Assembly (NCBI GenBank): GCA_037783545.1
Contig: JBBELK010000818.1
Span: 62,001 to 126,000, forward strand
Origin: Henricia sp. BOLD:AAB3569
Lineage: Eukaryota; Echinodermata; Asteroidea; Spinulosida; Echinasteridae
DNA length: 64,000 nt
Reading direction: 5' to 3'
The position numbers and the translations under genes are program-made. Positions 47,601 to 61,400 of the stretch are shown piece by piece. Each line of letters begins with the position of its first letter. Position 1 is the stretch's first letter. The notes under the pieces were generated by a model. It saw only the letters and a program-made list of their open reading frames with translations. It ran no database searches and was not told the DNA's origin.

Positions 47601-49921
47601 GCGCATGCTCAGTCATTCGGACTGTCGTTAACGCACCGCAGTTTGGCTCGGCAATTTGGTCAAAGTGTGGTCCAAACGTCGGCAAATTTGGAGGTCGAAA
47701 AATGTTCCGACGAACTTCAAATTTTGCATGCCCTAAACTCTCTATATTGCGCACTTGTCATAAAAAAATTGACAGACTTTCGCCGGGAAATGGCAGAGAA
47801 ATTTCAGTTTAGAAAAAACTGGGTTGAGGCTTCCTGACTGCTCTCACACAAACCGTGGCTGTCTGTACACACCTCTTTGGGGTACTCCTGAGTTGTGCGC
47901 ATGCTCAGTCATTCGGACTGTCGTTAACGCACCGCAGTTTGGCTCGGCAATTTGGTCAAAGTGTGGTCCAAACGTCGGCAAATTTGGAGGTCGAAAAATG
48001 TTCCGACGAACTTCAAATTTTGCATGCCCTAAACTCTCTATATTGCGCACTTGTCATAAAAAATTGACAGACTTTCGCCGGGAAATGGCAGAGAAATTTC
48101 AAAGTTTAGAAAAACCTGGGTTGAGGCTTCCTGACTGCTCTCACGCAAACCGTGGCTGTCTGTACACACCTCTTTGGGGTACTCCTGAGTTGTGCGCATG
48201 CTCAGTCATTCGGACTGTCGTTAACGCACCGCAGTTTGGCTCGGCAATTTGGTCAAAGTGTGGTCCAAACGTCGGCAAATTTGGAGGTTGAAAAATGTTC
48301 CGACGAACTTCAAATTTTGCATGCCCTAAACTCTCTATATTGCACACTTGTCATAAAAAATTGACAGACTTTCGCCGGGAAATGGCAGAGAAATTTCAAA
48401 GTTTAGAAAAACCTGGGTTGAGGCTTCCTGACTGCTCTCACGCAAACCGTGGCTGTCTGTACACACCTCTTTGGGGTACTCCTGAGTTGTGCGCATGCTC
48501 AGTCATTCGGACTGTCGTTAACGCACCGCAGTTTGGCTCGGCAATTTGGTCAAAGTGTGGTCCAAACGTCGGCAAATTTGGAGGTCGAAAAATGTTCCGA
48601 CGAACTTCAAATTTTGCATGCCCTAAACTCTCTATATTGCACACTTGTCATAAAAAATTGACAGACTTTCGCCGGGAAATGGCAGAGAAATTTCAAAGTT
48701 TAGAAAAAACTGGGTTGAGGCTTCCTGACTGCTCTCACGCAAACCGTGGCTGTCTGTACACACCTCTTTGGGGTACTCCTGAGTTGTGCGCATGCTCAGT
48801 CATTCGGACTGTCGTTAACGCACCGCAGTTTGGCTCGGCAATTTGGTCAAAGTGTGGTCCAAACGTCGGCAAATTTGGAGGTCGAAAAATGTTCCGACGA
48901 ACTTCAAATTTTGCATGCCCTAAACTCTCTATATTGCGCACTTGTCATAAAAAATTGACAGACTTTCGCCGGGAAATGGCAGAGAAATTTCAAAGTTTAG
49001 AAAAAACTGGGTTGAGGCTTCCTGACTGCTCTCACGCAAACCGTGGCTGTCTGTACACACCTCTTTGGGGTACTCCTGAGTTGTGCGCATGCTCAGTCAT
49101 TCGGACTGTCGTTAACGCACCGCAGTTTGGCTCGGCAATTTGGTCAAAGTGTGGTCCAAACGTCGGCAAATTTGGAGGTCGAAAAATGTTCCGACGAACT
49201 TCAAATTTTGCATGCCCTAAACTCTCTATATTGCGCACTTGTCATAAAAAAATTGACAGACTTTCGCCGGGAAATGGCAGAGAAATTTCAGTTTAGAAAA
49301 AACTGGGTTGAGGCTTCCTGACTGCTCTCACACAAACCGTGGCTGTCTGTACACACCTCTTTGGGGTACTCCTGAGTTGTGCGCATGCTCAGTCATTCGG
49401 ACTGTCGTTAACGCACCGCAGTTTGGCTCGGCAATTTGGTCAAAGTGTGGTCCAAACGTCGGCAAATTTGGAGGTCGAAAAATGTTCCGACGAACTTCAA
49501 ATTTTGCATGCCCTAAACTCTCTATATTGCGCACTTGTCATAAAAAATTGACAGACTTTCGCCGGGAAATGGCAGAGAAATTTCAAAGTTTAGAAAAACC
49601 TGGGTTGAGGCTTCCTGACTGCTCTCACGCAAACCGTGGCTGTCTGTACACACCTCTTTGGGGTACTCCTGAGTTGTGCGCATGCTCAGTCATTCGGACT
49701 GTCGTTAACGCACCGCAGTTTGGCTCGGCAATTTGGTCAAAGTGTGGTCCAAACGTCGGCAAATTTGGAGGTTGAAAAATGTTCCGACGAACTTCAAATT
49801 TTGCATGCCCTAAACTCTCTATATTGCACACTTGTCATAAAAAATTGACAGACTTTCGCCGGGAAATGGCAGAGAAATTTCAAAGTTTAGAAAAAACTGG
49901 GTTGAGGCTTCCTGACTGCTC
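44628..49921 (+). repeat. 18-monomer higher-order repeat, copy 1 (5294 bp)
   Basis: The unit holds 16 full and 2 short monomers less two bases. Its markers in order are CTCTAAATTGCG, GAAAAACCTGGG, TTGCACACTTG, CATAGAAAATTG, ACTTTTGCCGGG, the short junction, TTCGTACTG, TCAAAATTTGC, GAATTGGCAG and a second short junction. Then come two copies of a monomer with an extra A, a 2-bp loss (TTTCAGTTTAG) and CTCACACAAACC, at 47.8 and 49.3 kb. These last two are 1484 bp apart and define an inner five-monomer duplication. The outer series restarts at 49922. Confidence 0.9.
47824..49307 (+). repeat. Five-monomer inner repeat, copy 1 (1484 bp)
   Basis: From the CTCACACAAACC monomer through GAAAAACCTGGG, GGAGGTTGAAAAATG and TTGCACACTTG to the TTTCAGTTTAG monomer, this stretch recurs beginning at 49308. 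The second copy diverges after about 49.87 kb. Confidence 0.82.
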
Positions 49922-52718
49922 TCACTCAAACCGTGGCTGTCTGTACACACCTCTTTGGGGTACTCCTGAGTTGTGCGCATGCTCAGTCATTCGGACTGTC
50001 GTTAACGCACCGCAGTTTGGCTCGGCAATTTGGTCAAAGTGTGGTCCAAACGTCGGCAAATTTGGAGGTCGAAAAATGTTCCGACGAACTTCAAATTTTG
50101 CATGCCCTAAACTCTCTAAATTGCGCACTTGTCATAAAAAATTGACAGACTTTCGCCGGGAAATGGCAGAGAAATTTCAAAGTTTAGAAAAACCTGGGTT
50201 GAGGCTTCCTGACTGCTCTCACGCAAACCGTGGCTGTCTGTACACACCTCTTTGGGGTACTCCTGAGTTGTGCGCATGCTCAGTCATTCGGACTGTCGTT
50301 AACGCACCGCAGTTTGGCTCGGCAATTTGGTCAAAGTGTGGTCCAAACGTCGGCAAATTTGGAGGTCGAAAAATGTTCCGACGAACTTCAAATTTTGCAT
50401 GCCCTAAACTCTCTATATTGCACACTTGTCATAAAAAATTGACAGACTTTCGCCGGGAAATGGCAGAGAAATTTCAAAGTTTAGAAAAAACTGGGTTGAG
50501 GCTTCCTGACTGCTCTCACGCAAACCGTGGCTGTCTGTACACACCTCTTTGGGGTACTCCTGAGTTGTGCGCATGCTCAGTCATTCGGACTGTCGTTAAC
50601 GCACCGCAGTTTGGCTCGGCAATTTGGTCAAAGTGTGGTCCAAACGTCGGCAAATTTGGAGGTCGAAAAATGTTCCGACGAACTTCAAATTTTGCATGCC
50701 CTAAACTCTCTATATTGCGCACTTGTCATAGAAAATTGACAGACTTTCGCCGGGAAATGGCAGAGAAATTTCAAAGTTTAGAAAAAACTGGGTTGAGGCT
50801 TCCTGACTGCTCTCACGCAAACCGTGGCTGTCTGTACACACCTCTTTGGGGTACTCCTGAGTTGTGCGCATGCTCAGTCATTCGGACTGTCGTTAACGCA
50901 CCGCAGTTTGGCTCGGCAATTTGGTCAAAGTGTGGTCCAAACGTCGGCAAATTTGGAGGTCGAAAAATGTTCCGACGAACTTCAAATTTTGCATGCCCTA
51001 AACTCTCTATATTGCGCACTTGTCATAAAAAATTGACAGACTTTCGCCGGGAAATGGCAGAGAAATTTCAAAGTTTAGAAAAAACTGGGTTGAGGCTTCC
51101 TGACTGCTCTCACGCAAACCGTGGCTGTCTGTACACACCTCTTTGGGGTACTCCTGAGTTGTGCGCATGCTCAGTCATTCGGACTGTCGTTAACGCACCG
51201 CAGTTTGGCTCGGCAATTTGGTCAAAGTGTGGTCCAAACGTCGGCAAATTTGGAGGTCGAAAAATGTTCCGACGAACTTCAAATTTTGCATGCCCTAAAC
51301 TCTCTATATTGCGCACTTGTCATAAAAAATTGACAGACTTTTGCCGGGAAATGGCAGAGAAATTTCAAAGTTTAGAAAAAACTGGGTTGAGGCTTCCTGA
51401 CTGTACACACCTCTTTGGGGTACTCCTGAGTTGTGCGCATGCTCAGTCATTCGTACTGTCGTTAACGCACCGCAGTTTGGCTCGGCAATTTGGTCAAAGT
51501 GTGGTCCAAACGTCGGCAAATTTGGAGGTCGAAAAATGTTCCGACGAACTTCAAAATTTGCATGCCCTAAACTCTCTATATTGCGCACTTGTCATAAAAA
51601 ATTGACAGACTTTCGCCGGGAAATGGCAGAGAAATTTCAAAGTTTAGAAAAAACTGGGTTGAGGCTTCCTGACTGCTCTCACGCAAACCGTGGCTGTCTG
51701 TACACACCTCTTTGGGGTACTCCTGAGTTGTGCGCATGCTCAGTCATTCGGACTGTCGTTAACGCACCGCAGTTTGGCTCGGCAATTTGGTCAAAGTGTG
51801 GTCCAAACGTCGGCAAATTTGGAGGTCGAAAAATGTTCCGACGAACTTCAAATTTTGCATGCCCTAAACTCTCTATATTGCGCACTTGTCATAAAAAATT
51901 GACAGACTTTCGCCGGGAAATGGCAGAGAAATTTCAAAGTTTAGAAAAAACTGGGTTGAGGCTTCCTGACTGCTCTCATGCAAACCGTGGCTGTCTGTAC
52001 ACACCTCTTTGGGGTACTCCTGAGTTGTGCGCATGCTCAGTCATTCGGACTGTCGTTAACGCACCGCAGTTTGGCTCGGCAATTTGGTCAAAGTGTGGTC
52101 CAAACGTCGGCAAATTTGGAGGTCGAAAAATGTTCCGACGAACTTCAAATTTTGCATGCCCTAAACTCTCTATATTGCGCACTTGTCATAAAAAATTGAC
52201 AGACTTTCGCCGGGAATTGGCAGAGAAATTTCAAAGTTTAGAAAAAACTGGGTTGAGGCTTCCTGACTGTACACACCTCTTTGGGGTACTCCTGAGTTGT
52301 GCGCATGCTCAGTCATTCGGACTGTCGTTAACGCACCGCAGTTTGGCTCGGCAATTTGGTCAAAGTGTGGTCCAAACGTCGGCAAATTTGGAGGTCGAAA
52401 AATGTTCCGACGAACTTCAAATTTTGCATGCCCTAAACTCTCTATATTGCGCACTTGTCATAAAAAATTGACAGACTTTCGCCGGGAAATGGCAGAGAAA
52501 TTTCAAAGTTTAGAAAAAACTGGGTTGAGGCTTCCTGACTGCTCTCACGCAAACCGTGGCTGTCTGTACACACCTCTTTGGGGTACTCCTGAGTTGTGCG
52601 CATGCTCAGTCATTCGGACTGTCGTTAACGCACCGCAGTTTGGCTCGGCAATTTGGTCAAAGTGTGGTCCAAACGTCGGCAAATTTGGAGGTCGAAAAAT
52701 GTTCCGACGAACTTCAAA
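49922..52718 (+). repeat. 18-monomer higher-order repeat, copy 2 (partial)
   Basis: This region matches 44628 onward at an offset of 5294 bp, including CTCTAAATTGCG, CATAGAAAATTG, TTCGTACTG, TCAAAATTTGC, GAATTGGCAG and both short junctions (51402 and 52268). The first monomer differs by CTCACTCAAACC. Clean correspondence stops where the indel cluster begins. Confidence 0.88.
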
Positions 52719-54890
52719 TTTGCATGCCCTAAACTCTCTATATTGCGCACTTGTCATAAAAATTGACAGACTTTCGCCGGGAAATGGCAGAGAAATTTCA
52801 AAGTTTAGAAAAAACTGGGTTGAGGCTTCCTGACTGCTCTCACGCAAACCGTGCTGTCTGTACACACCTCTTTGGGGTACTCCTGAGTTGTGCGCATGCT
52901 CAGTCATTCGGACTGTCGTTAACGCACCGCAGTTTGGCTCGGCAATTTGTCAAAGTGTGGTCCAAACGTCGGCAAATTTGGAGGTCGAAAAATGTTCCGA
53001 CGAACTTCAAATTTTGCATGCCCTAAACTCTCTATATTGCGCACTTGTCATAAAAAAATGACAGACTTTCGCCGGGAAATGGCAAGAGAAATTTCAGTTA
53101 GAAAAAACTGGGTTGAGGCTTCCTGACTGCTCTCACACAAACCGTGGCTGTCTGTACACACCTCTTTGGGGTACTCCTGAGTTGTGCGCATGCTCAGTCA
53201 TTCGGACTGTCGTTAACGCACCGCAGTTTGGCTCGGCAATTTGGTCAAAGTGTGGTCCAAACGTCGGCAAATTTGGAGGTCGAAAAATGTTCCGACGAAC
53301 TTCAAATTTGCATGCCCTAAACTCTCTATATTGCGCACTTGTCATAAAAAATTGACAGACTTTCGCCGGGAAATGGCAGAGAAATTTCAAAGTTTAGAAA
53401 AACCTGGGTTGAGGCTTCCTGACTGCTCTCACGCAAACCGTGGCTGTCTGTACACACCTCTTTGGGTACTCTGAGTTGTGCGCATGCTCAGTCATTCGGA
53501 CTGTCGTTAACGCACCGCAGTTTGGCTCGGCAATTTGGTCAAAGTGTGGTCCAAACGTCGGCAAATTTGGAGGTGAAAAATGTTCCGACGAACTTCAAAT
53601 TTTGCATGCCCTAAACTCTCTATATTGCACACTTGTCATAAAAAATTGACAGACTTTCGCCGGGAAATGGCAGAGAAATTTCAAAGTTTAGAAAAAACTG
53701 GGTTGAGGCTTCCTGACTGCTCTCACTCAAACCGTGGCTGTCTGTACACACCTCTTTGGGGTACTCCTGAGTTGTGCGCATGCTCAGTCATTCGGACTGT
53801 CGTTAACGCACCGCAGTTTGGCTCGGCAATTTGGTCAAAGTGTGGTCCAAACGTCGGCAAATTTGGAGGTCGAAAAATGTTCCGACGAACTTCAAATTTT
53901 GCATGCCCTAAACTCTCTATATTGCGCACTTGTCATAAAAAATTGACAGACTTTCGCCGGGAATTGGCAGAGAAATTTCAAAGTTTAGAAAAAACTGGGT
54001 TGAGGCTTCCTGACTGGTACACACCTCTTTGGGGTACTCCTGAGTTGTGCGCATGCTCAGTCATTCGGACTGTCGTTAACGCACCGCAGTTTGGCTCGGC
54101 AATTTGGTCAAAGTGTGGTCCAAACGTCGGCAAATTTGGAGGTCGAAAAATGTTCCGACGAACTTCAAATTTTGCATGCCCTAAACTCTCTATATTGCGC
54201 ACTTGTCATAAAAAATTGACAGACTTTCGCCGGGAAATGGCAGAGAAATTTCAAAGTTTAGAAAAAACTGGGTTGAGGCTTCCTGACTGCTCTCACGCAA
54301 ACCGTGGCTGTCTGTACACACCTCTTTGGGGTACTCCTGAGTTGTGCGCACAGTCATTCGGACTGTCGTTAACGCACCGCAGTTTGGCTCGGCAATTTGG
54401 TCAAAGTGTGGTCCAAACGTCGGCAAATTTGGAGGTCGAAAAATGTTCCGACGAACTTCAAATTTTGCATGCCCTAAACTCTCTATATTGCGCACTTGTC
54501 ATAAAAAATTGACAGACTTTTGCCGGGAAATGGCAGAGAAATTTCAAAGTTTAGAAAAAACTGGGTTGAGGCTTCCTGACTGCTCTCACGCAAACCGTGG
54601 CTGTCTGTACACACCTCTTTGGGGTACTCCTGAGTTGTGCGCATGCTCAGTCATTCGGACTGTCGTTAACGCACCGCAGTTTGGCTCGGCAATTTGGTCA
54701 AAGTGTGGTCCAAACGTCGGCAAATTTGGAGGTCGAAAAATGTTCCGACGAACTTCAAATTTTGCATGCCCTAAACTCTCTATATTGCGCACTTGTCATA
54801 AAAAAAATTGACAGACTTTCGCCGGGAAATGGCAGAGAAATTTCAGTTTAGAAAAAACTGGGTTGAGGCTTCCTGACTGCTCTCATGCAA
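52719..54890 (+). repeat. Satellite block with a dense cluster of small indels (possible assembly error)
   Basis: Compared with neighbouring copies this stretch has many frame-breaking changes. One base is missing near 52720 (TTTT to TTT), 52750 (A tract), 52853 (GTGGC to GTGC), 52950 (TTTGG to TTTG), 53309, 53465 (GGGG to GGG), 53471 (CC to C) and 53574 (C lost). One base is added near 53085 and 54016, two near 54800, and four are lost near 54350 (GCGCATGCTCAG to GCGCACAG). Homologous monomers elsewhere are intact at these positions. Many changes lie in homopolymers. The pattern suits unpolished long-read sequence or a forced join between array copies better than real decay. Confidence 0.85.
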
Positions 54891-57800
54891 ACCGTGGCTG
54901 TCTGTACACACCTCTTTGGGGTACTCCTGAGTTGTGCGCATGCTCAGTCATTCGGACTGTCGTTAACGCACCGCAGTTTGGCTCGGCAATTTGGTCAAAG
55001 TGTGGTCCAAACGTCGGCAAATTTGGAGGTCGAAAAATGTTCCGACGAACTTCAAATTTTGCATGCCCTAAACTCTCTATATTGCGCACTTGTCATAAAA
55101 AATTGACAGACTTTCGCCGGGAATTGGCAGAGAAATTTCAAAGTTTAGAAAAAACTGGGTTGAGGCTTCCTGACTGTACACACCTCTTTGGGGTACTCCT
55201 GAGTTGTGCGCATGCTCAGTCATTCGGACTGTCGTTAACGCACCGCAGTTTGGCTCGGCAATTTGGTCAAAGTGTGGTCCAAACGTCGGCAAATTTGGAG
55301 GTCGAAAAATGTTCCGACGAACTTCAAATTTTGCATGCCCTAAACTCTCTATATTGCGCACTTGTCATAAAAAATTGACAGACTTTCGCCGGGAAATGGC
55401 AGAGAAATTTCAAAGTTTAGAAAAAACTGGGTTGAGGCTTCCTGACTGCTCTCACGCAAACCGTGGCTGTCTGTACACACCTCTTTGGGGTACTCCTGAG
55501 TTGTGCGCATGCTCAGTCATTCGGACTGTCGTTAACGCACCGCAGTTTGGCTCGGCAATTTGGTCAAAGTGTGGTCCAAACGTCGGCAAATTTGGAGGTC
55601 GAAAAATGTTCCGACGAACTTCAAATTTTGCATGCCCTAAACTCTCTATATTGCGCACTTGTCATAAAAAATTGACAGACTTTCGCCGGGAAATGGCAGA
55701 GAAATTTCAAAGTTTAGAAAAAACTGGGTTGAGGCTTCCTGACTGCTCTCACGCAAACCGTGGCTGTCTGTACACACCTCTTTGGGGTACTCCTGAGTTG
55801 TGCGCATGCTCAGTCATTCGGACTGTCGTTAACGCACCGCAGTTTGGCTCGGCAATTTGGTCAAAGTGTGGTCCAAACGTCGGCAAATTTGGAGGTCGAA
55901 AAATGTTCCGACGAACTTCAAATTTTGCATGCCCTAAACTCTCTATATTGCGCACTTGTCATAAAAAAATTGACAGACTTTCGCCGGGAAATGGCAGAGA
56001 AATTTCAGTTTAGAAAAAACTGGGTTGAGGCTTCCTGACTGCTCTCACACAAACCGTGGCTGTCTGTACACACCTCTTTGGGGTACTCCTGAGTTGTGCG
56101 CATGCTCAGTCATTCGGACTGTCGTTAACGCACCGCAGTTTGGCTCGGCAATTTGGTCAAAGTGTGGTCCAAACGTCGGCAAATTTGGAGGTCGAAAAAT
56201 GTTCCGACGAACTTCAAATTTTGCATGCCCTAAACTCTCTATATTGCGCACTTGTCATAAAAAATTGACAGACTTTCGCCGGGAAATGGCAGAGAAATTT
56301 CAAAGTTTAGAAAAAACTGGGTTGAGGCTTCCTGACTGCTCTCACGCAAACCGTGGCTGTCTGTACACACCTCTTTGGGGTACTCCTGAGTTGTGCGCAT
56401 GCTCAGTCATTCGGACTGTCGTTAACGCACCGCAGTTTGGCTCGGCAATTTGGTCAAAGTGTGGTCCAAACGTCGGCAAATTTGGAGGTCGAAAAATGTT
56501 CCGACGAACTTCAAATTTTGCATGCCCTAAACTCTCTATATTGCGCACTTGTCATAAAAAAATTGACAGACTTTCGCCGGGAAATGGCAGAGAAATTTCA
56601 GTTTAGAAAAAACTGGGTTGAGGCTTCCTGACTGCTCTCACACAAACCGTGGCTGTCTGTACACACCTCTTTGGGGTACTCCTGAGTTGTGCGCATGCTC
56701 AGTCATTCGGACTGTCGTTAACGCACCGCAGTTTGGCTCGGCAATTTGGTCAAAGTGTGGTCCAAACGTCGGCAAATTTGGAGGTCGAAAAATGTTCCGA
56801 CGAACTTCAAATTTTGCATGCCCTAAACTCTCTAGATTGCGCACTTGTCATAAAAAATTGACAGACTTTCGCCGGGAAATGGCAGAGAAATTTCAAAGTT
56901 TAGAAAAACCTGGGTTGAGGCTTCCTGACTGCTCTCACGCAAACCGTGGCTGTCTGTACACACCTCTTTGGGGTACTCCTGAGTTGTGCGCATGCTCAGT
57001 CATTCGGACTGTCGTTAACGCACCGCAGTTTGGCTCGGCAATTTGGTCAAAGTGTGGTCCAAACGTCGGCAAATTTGGAGGTCGAAAAATGTTCCGACGA
57101 ACTTCAAATTTTGCATGCCCTAAACTCTCTATATTGCACACTTGTCATAAAAAATTGACAGACTTTCGCCGGGAAATGGCAGAGAAATTTCAAAGTTTAG
57201 AAAAAACTGGGTTGAGGCTTCCTGACTGCTCTCACGCAAACCGTGGCTGTCTGTACACACCTCTTTGGGGTACTCCTGAGTTGTGCGCATGCTCAGTCAT
57301 TCGGACTGTCGTTAACGCACCGCAGTTTGGCTCGGCAATTTGGTCAAAGTGTGGTCCAAACGTCGGCAAATTTGGAGGTCGAAAAATGTTCCGACGAACT
57401 TCAAATTTTGCATGCCCTAAACTCTCTATATTGCGCACTTGTCATAAAAAATTGACAGACTTTCGCCGGGAAATGGCAGAGAAATTTCAAAGTTTAGAAA
57501 AACCTGGGTTGAGGCTTCCTGACTGCTCTCACGCAAACCGTGGCTGTCTGTACACACCTCTTTGGGGTACTCCTGAGTTGTGCGCATGCTCAGTCATTCG
57601 GACTGTCGTTAACGCACCGCAGTTTGGCTCGGCAATTTGGTCAAAGTGTGGTCCAAACGTCGGCAAATTTGGAGGTCGAAAAATGTTCCGACGAACTTCA
57701 AATTTTGCATGCCCTAAACTCTCTATATTGCACACTTGTCATAAAAAATTGACAGACTTTCGCCGGGAAATGGCAGAGAAATTTCAAAGTTTAGAAAAAA

Positions 57801-58419
57801 CTGGGTTGAGGCTTCCTGACTGCTCTCACGCAAACCGTGGCTGTCTGTACACACCTCTTTGGGGTACTCCTGAGTTGTGCGCATGCTCAGTCATTCGGAC
57901 TGTCGTTAACGCACCGCAGTTTGGCTCGGCAATTTGGTCAAAGTGTGGTCCAAACGTCGGCAAATTTGGAGGTCGAAAAATGTTCCGACGAACTTCAAAT
58001 TTTGCATGCCCTAAACTCTCTATATTGCACACTTGTCATAAAAAATTGACAGACTTTCGCCGGGAAATGGCAGAGAAATTTCAAAGTTTAGAAAAAACTG
58101 GGTTGAGGCTTCCTGACTGCTCTCACGCAAACCGTGGCTGTCTGTACACACCTCTTTGGGGTACTCCTGAGTTGTGCGCATGCTCAGTCATTCGGACTGT
58201 CGTTAACGCACCGCAGTTTGGCTCGGCAATTTGGTCAAAGTGTGGTCCAAACGTCGGCAAATTTGGAGGTCGAAAAATGTTCCGACGAACTTCAAATTTT
58301 GCATGCCCTAAACTCTCTATATTGCGCACTTGTCATAAAAAATTGACAGACTTTCGCCGGGAAATGGCAGAGAAATTTCAAAGTTTAGAAAAAACTGGGT
58401 TGAGGCTTCCTGACTGCTC
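54891..58419 (+). repeat. Satellite block 7
   Basis: Regular monomers resume, with the last short copy near 55.17 kb. The stretch from 55.2 to 56.05 kb matches 47.0-47.85 kb at an 8201-bp offset. The TTTCAGTTTAG plus CTCACACAAACC combination appears near 56.01 and 56.60 kb, 593 bp apart, showing a two-monomer duplication. TTGCACACTTG and GAAAAACCTGGG variants are frequent from 56.8 to 58.05 kb. Confidence 0.93.
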
Positions 58420-61400
58420 TCACGCAAACCGTGGCTGTCTGTACACACCTCTTTGGGGTACTCCTGAGTTGTGCGCATGCTCAGTCATTCGGACTGTCGT
58501 TAACGCACCGCAGTTTGGCTCGGCAATTTGGTCAAAGTGTGGTCCAAACGTCGGCAAATTTGGAGGTCGAAAAATGTTCCGACGAACTTCAAATTTTGCA
58601 TGCCCTAAACTCTCTATATTGCGCACTTGTCATAAAAAAATTGACAGACTTTCGCCGGGAAATGGCAGAGAAATTTCAAAGTTTAGAAAAAACTGGGTTG
58701 AGGCTTCCTGACTGCTCTCACGCAAACCGTGGCTGTCTGTACACACCTCTTTGGGGTACTCCTGAGTTGTGCGCATGCTCAGTCATTCGGACTGTCGTTA
58801 ACGCACCGCAGTTTGGCTCGGCAATTTGGTCAAAGTGTGGTCCAAACGTCGGCAAATTTGGAGATCGAAAAATGTTCCGACGAACTTCAAATTTTGCATG
58901 CCCTAAACTCTCTATATTGCGCACTTGTCATAAAAAATTGACAGACTTTCGCCGGGAAATGGCAGAGAAATTTCAAAGTTTAGAAAAAAACTGGGTTGAG
59001 GCTTCCTGACTGCTCTCACGCAAACCGTGGCTGTCTGTACACACCTCTTTGGGGTACTCCTGAGTTGTGCGCATGCTCAGTCATTCGGACTGTCGTTAAC
59101 GCACCGCAGTTTGGCTCGGCAATTTGGTCAAAGTGTGGTCCAAACGTCGGCAAATTTGGAGGTCGAAAAATGTTCCGACGAACTTCAAATTTTGCATGCC
59201 CTAAACTCTCTATATTGCGCACTTGTCATAAAAAATTGACAGACTTTCGCCGGGAAATGGCAGAGAAATTTCAAAGTTTAGAAAAAACTGGGTTGAGGCT
59301 TCCTGACTGCTCTCATGCAAACCGTGGCTGTCTGTACACACCTCTTTGGGGTACTCCTGAGTTGTGCGCATGCTCAGTCATTCGGACTGTCGTTAACGCA
59401 CCGCAGTTTGGCTCGGCAATTTGGTCAAAGTGTGGTCCAAACGTCGGCAAATTTGGAGGTCGAAAAATGTTCCGACGAACTTCAAATTTTGCATGCCCTA
59501 AACTCTCTATATTGCGCACTTGTCATAAAAAATTGACAGACTTTCGCCGGGAAATGGCAGAGAAATTTCAAAGTTTAGAAAAAACTGGGTTGAGGCTTCC
59601 TGACTGCTCTCATGCAAACCGTGGCTGTCTGTACACACCTCTTTGGGGTACTCCTGAGTTGTGCGCATGCTCAGTCATTCGGACTGTCGTTAACGCACCG
59701 CAGTTTGGCTCGGAAATTTGGTCAAAGTGTGGTCCAAACGTCGGCAAATTTGGAGGTCGAAAAATGTTCCGACGAACTTCAAATTTTGCATGCCCTAAAC
59801 TCTCTATATTGCGCACTTGTCATAAAAAATTGACAGACTTTCGCCGGGAAATGGCAGAGAAATTTCAAAGTTTAGAAAAAACTGGGTTGAGGCTTCCTGA
59901 CTGCTCTCACGCAAACCGTGGCTGTCTGTACACACCTCTTTGGGGTACTCCTGAGTTGTGCGCATGCTCAGTCATTCGGACTGTCGTTAACGCACCGCAG
60001 TTTGGCTCGGAAATTTGGTCAAAGTGTGGTCCAAACGTCGGCAAATTTGGAGGTCGAAAAATGTTCCGACGAACTTCAAATTTTGCATGCCCTAAACTCT
60101 CTATATTGCGCACTTGTCATAAAAAAATTGACAGACTTTCGCCGGGAAATGGCAGAGAAATTTCAGTTTAGAAAAAACTGGGTTGAGGCTTCCTGACTGC
60201 TCTCACGCAAACCGTGGCTGTCTGTACACACCTCTTTGGGGTACTCCTGAGTTGTGCGCATGCTCAGTCATTCGGACTGTCGTTAACGCACCGCAGTTTG
60301 GCTCGGCAATTTGGTCAAAGTGTGGTCCAAACGTCGGCAAATTTGGAGGTCGAAAAATGTTCCGACGAACTTCAAATTTTGCATGCCCTAAACTCTCTAT
60401 ATTGCGCACTTGTCATAAAAAATTGACAGACTTTCGCCGGGAAATGGCAGAGAAATTTCAAAGTTTAGAAAAACCTGGGTTGAGGCTTCCTGACTGCTCT
60501 CACGCAAACCGTGGCTGTCTGTACACACCTCTTTGGGGTACTCCTGAGTTGTGCGCATGCTCAGTCATTCGGACTGTCGTTAACGCACCGCAGTTTGGCT
60601 CGGCAATTTGGTCAAAGTGTGGTCCAAACGTCGGCAAATTTGGAGGTCGAAAAATGTTCCGACGAACTTCAAATTTTGCATGCCCTAAACTCTCTATATT
60701 GCACACTTGTCATAAAAAATTGACAGACTTTCGCCGGGAAATGGCAGAGAAATTTCAAAGTTTAGAAAAAACTGGGTTGAGGCTTCCTGACTGCTCTCAC
60801 GCAAACCGTGGCTGTCTGTACACACCTCTTTGGGGTACTCCTGAGTTGTGCGCATGCTCAGTCATTCGGACTGTCGTTAACGCACCGCAGTTTGGCTCGG
60901 CAATTTGGTCAAAGTGTGGTCCAAACGTCGGCAAATTTGGAGGTCGAAAAATGATCCGACGAACTTCAAATTTTGCATGCCCTAAACTCTCTATATTGCA
61001 CACTTGTCATAAAAAATTGACAGACTTTCGCCGGGAAATGGCAGAGAAATTTCAAAGTTTAGAAAAAACTGGGTTGAGGCTTCCTGACTGCTCTCACGCA
61101 AACCGTGGCTGTCTGTACACACCTCTTTGGGGTACTCCTGAGTTGTGCGCATGCTCAGTCATTCGGACTGTCGTTAACGCACCGCAGTTTGGCTCGGCAA
61201 TTTGGTCAAAGTGTGGTCCAAACGTCGGCAAATTTGGAGGTCGAAAAATGTTCCGACGAACTTCAAATTTTGCATGCCCTAAACTCTCTATATTGCGCAC
61301 TTGTCATAAAAAATTGACAGACTTTCGCCGGGAAATGGCAGAGAAATTTCAAAGTTTAGAAAAAACTGGGTTGAGGCTTCCTGACTGCTCTCACGCAAAC

